The position numbers and the translations under genes are program-made. This document shows, piece after piece, positions 63,664-64,000 of a stretch of DNA of 64,000 bases. The stretch comes from Flavobacteriaceae bacterium (lineage in GTDB: Bacteria > Bacteroidota > Bacteroidia > Flavobacteriales > Flavobacteriaceae). The notes under the pieces are model-generated. The model was given only the letters and a program-made list of their open reading frames with translations, searched no databases and was not told where the DNA came from. The DNA lies in NCBI GenBank assembly GCA_014238425.1, contig JABABD010000022.1, positions 82,837-146,836 on the forward strand, written 5' to 3'. Each line of letters starts with the position of its first letter. Positions within the stretch are counted from its first letter, which is position 1.

Positions 63664-64000
63664 TTATTCTATTACAACCTTTTTGGTTAAACTACCTTCT
63701 TGACCATGTACTTTAAGTAAGTAAACACCCGTTGGCAAATGATTAACACGTATCTGATTTATTTTTTCTGTTGTCAACACCAATTTGCCATGTATATCGA
63801 ACATTTCTACTGAATCTATAATAATTGTTGACTCTATATTAATGACGTCATGTGCCGGGTTAGGATATATTGTCACATCTGTATTTTTCAACACCTTATC
63901 ATCTAACCCTAGTGTAGAGAAATTAATACTTGTTGTTCCTGTTAAACCTGTAAACTCATTAGTGAAATTCACCGTAGAATCGTCAGTGATATCTACTTGT
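63664..64000 (-). CDS. C-terminal part of a T9SS-sorted protein
   Basis: The frame is open from the right edge of the window to the TAA at 63664-63666 (112 codons visible), so only the 3' end is seen. The last 75 residues are a type A T9SS sorting domain: DVTIYPNPAHDVINIES, VEMFDIHGKLVLTT, LPTGVYLLKVHGQE, ending KKVVIE. Upstream residues (DITDDSTVNFTNEFTGL) give no domain. The parent is a secreted or surface protein; what it does cannot be told from this end. Confidence 0.8.
   Translation of the reverse strand, partial: QVDITDDSTVNFTNEFTGLTGTTSINFSTLGLDDKVLKNTDVTIYPNPAHDVINIESTIIIDSVEMFDIHGKLVLTTEKINQIRVNHLPTGVYLLKVHGQEGSLTKKVVIE

Noticed and set aside
1..64000. tRNA, rRNA, transposase, integrase or attachment sites
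   Set aside because: I looked through the gaps for these and found none that I could support.

Overview
The window is about 64 kb of low-GC DNA from a member of the Flavobacteriaceae (Bacteroidota), probably marine. This rests on several signals: Na+-translocating NADH:quinone reductase (nqrA-F), type IX secretion (PorT, the SprA plug protein, C-terminal sorting domains), FecR/TonB-receptor/ECF-sigma signalling, a short RpoD, LytTR regulators, and promoters of the Bacteroidota type (-7 TAnnTTTG). I saw no rRNA, tRNA, CRISPR array, transposase or prophage gene.

Layout. 1-8.8 kb: eight minus-strand genes for exported proteins. They include two paralogous Tiki/erythromycin-esterase-like proteins, a DUF5694-like lipoprotein, an HExxH lipoprotein peptidase, a Tat-like NAD-binding oxidoreductase, a BNR-propeller protein, a small anchored beta protein and a PDZ-alpha/beta-hydrolase. 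They are divergent from a membrane LytTR regulator whose 3' end is frameshifted. 9.6-12.4 kb: ApbE flavin transferase, two small conserved proteins and a DUF4846 protein. 12.4-17.6 kb: ECF sigma, FecR and TonB-dependent receptor. 17.8-23.8 kb: the nqrABCDEF operon. ApbE attaches FMN to NqrB and NqrC, so the receptor block lies between functionally linked loci. 24-34 kb: T9SS plug protein, ApaG, a DUF6695/NRDE pair, PruA, a T9SS-sorted hydrolase, RsmG, a fatty-acid desaturase and an aminotransferase. 34-38 kb: a frameshifted small membrane protein, an 82-codon ORF, and the TrkH/TrkA potassium system. 37.8-44.7 kb: core genes ubiE/menE-type methyltransferase, porT, an rRNA methyltransferase, tamL, fbaA and accD.

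44.7-50.6 kb: a second LytTR regulator divergent from an operon of two leucine-rich-repeat T9SS proteins and an M23-like lipoprotein. 50.6-55 kb: cupin, lipoprotein, rpsO and pnp; pnp is preceded by a hairpin lying inside a 15-codon leader ORF. 55.1-57.1 kb: an ECF sigma factor overlapping a protein that combines a cytoplasmic head, one membrane helix, an Asn-rich linker and a beta-barrel. 57.2-60.7 kb: an operon of desaturase, barrel and lipoprotein, divergent from a conserved HTH-like regulator. 60.7-64 kb: a lipoprotein, rpoD, rpe and the 3' end of a T9SS-sorted protein.

The most unusual points are: the exported Tiki-like cluster with its damaged regulator; a second one-base frameshift at an A7 run in a small membrane protein; a 21-bp-spaced TTGGTAC repeat upstream of the second LytTR gene; the pnp leader; AccD without zinc-ribbon cysteines; and NqrB with SGET in place of the usual SGAT flavinylation motif. 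Functions are inferred from sequence recognition only; no database search was possible.
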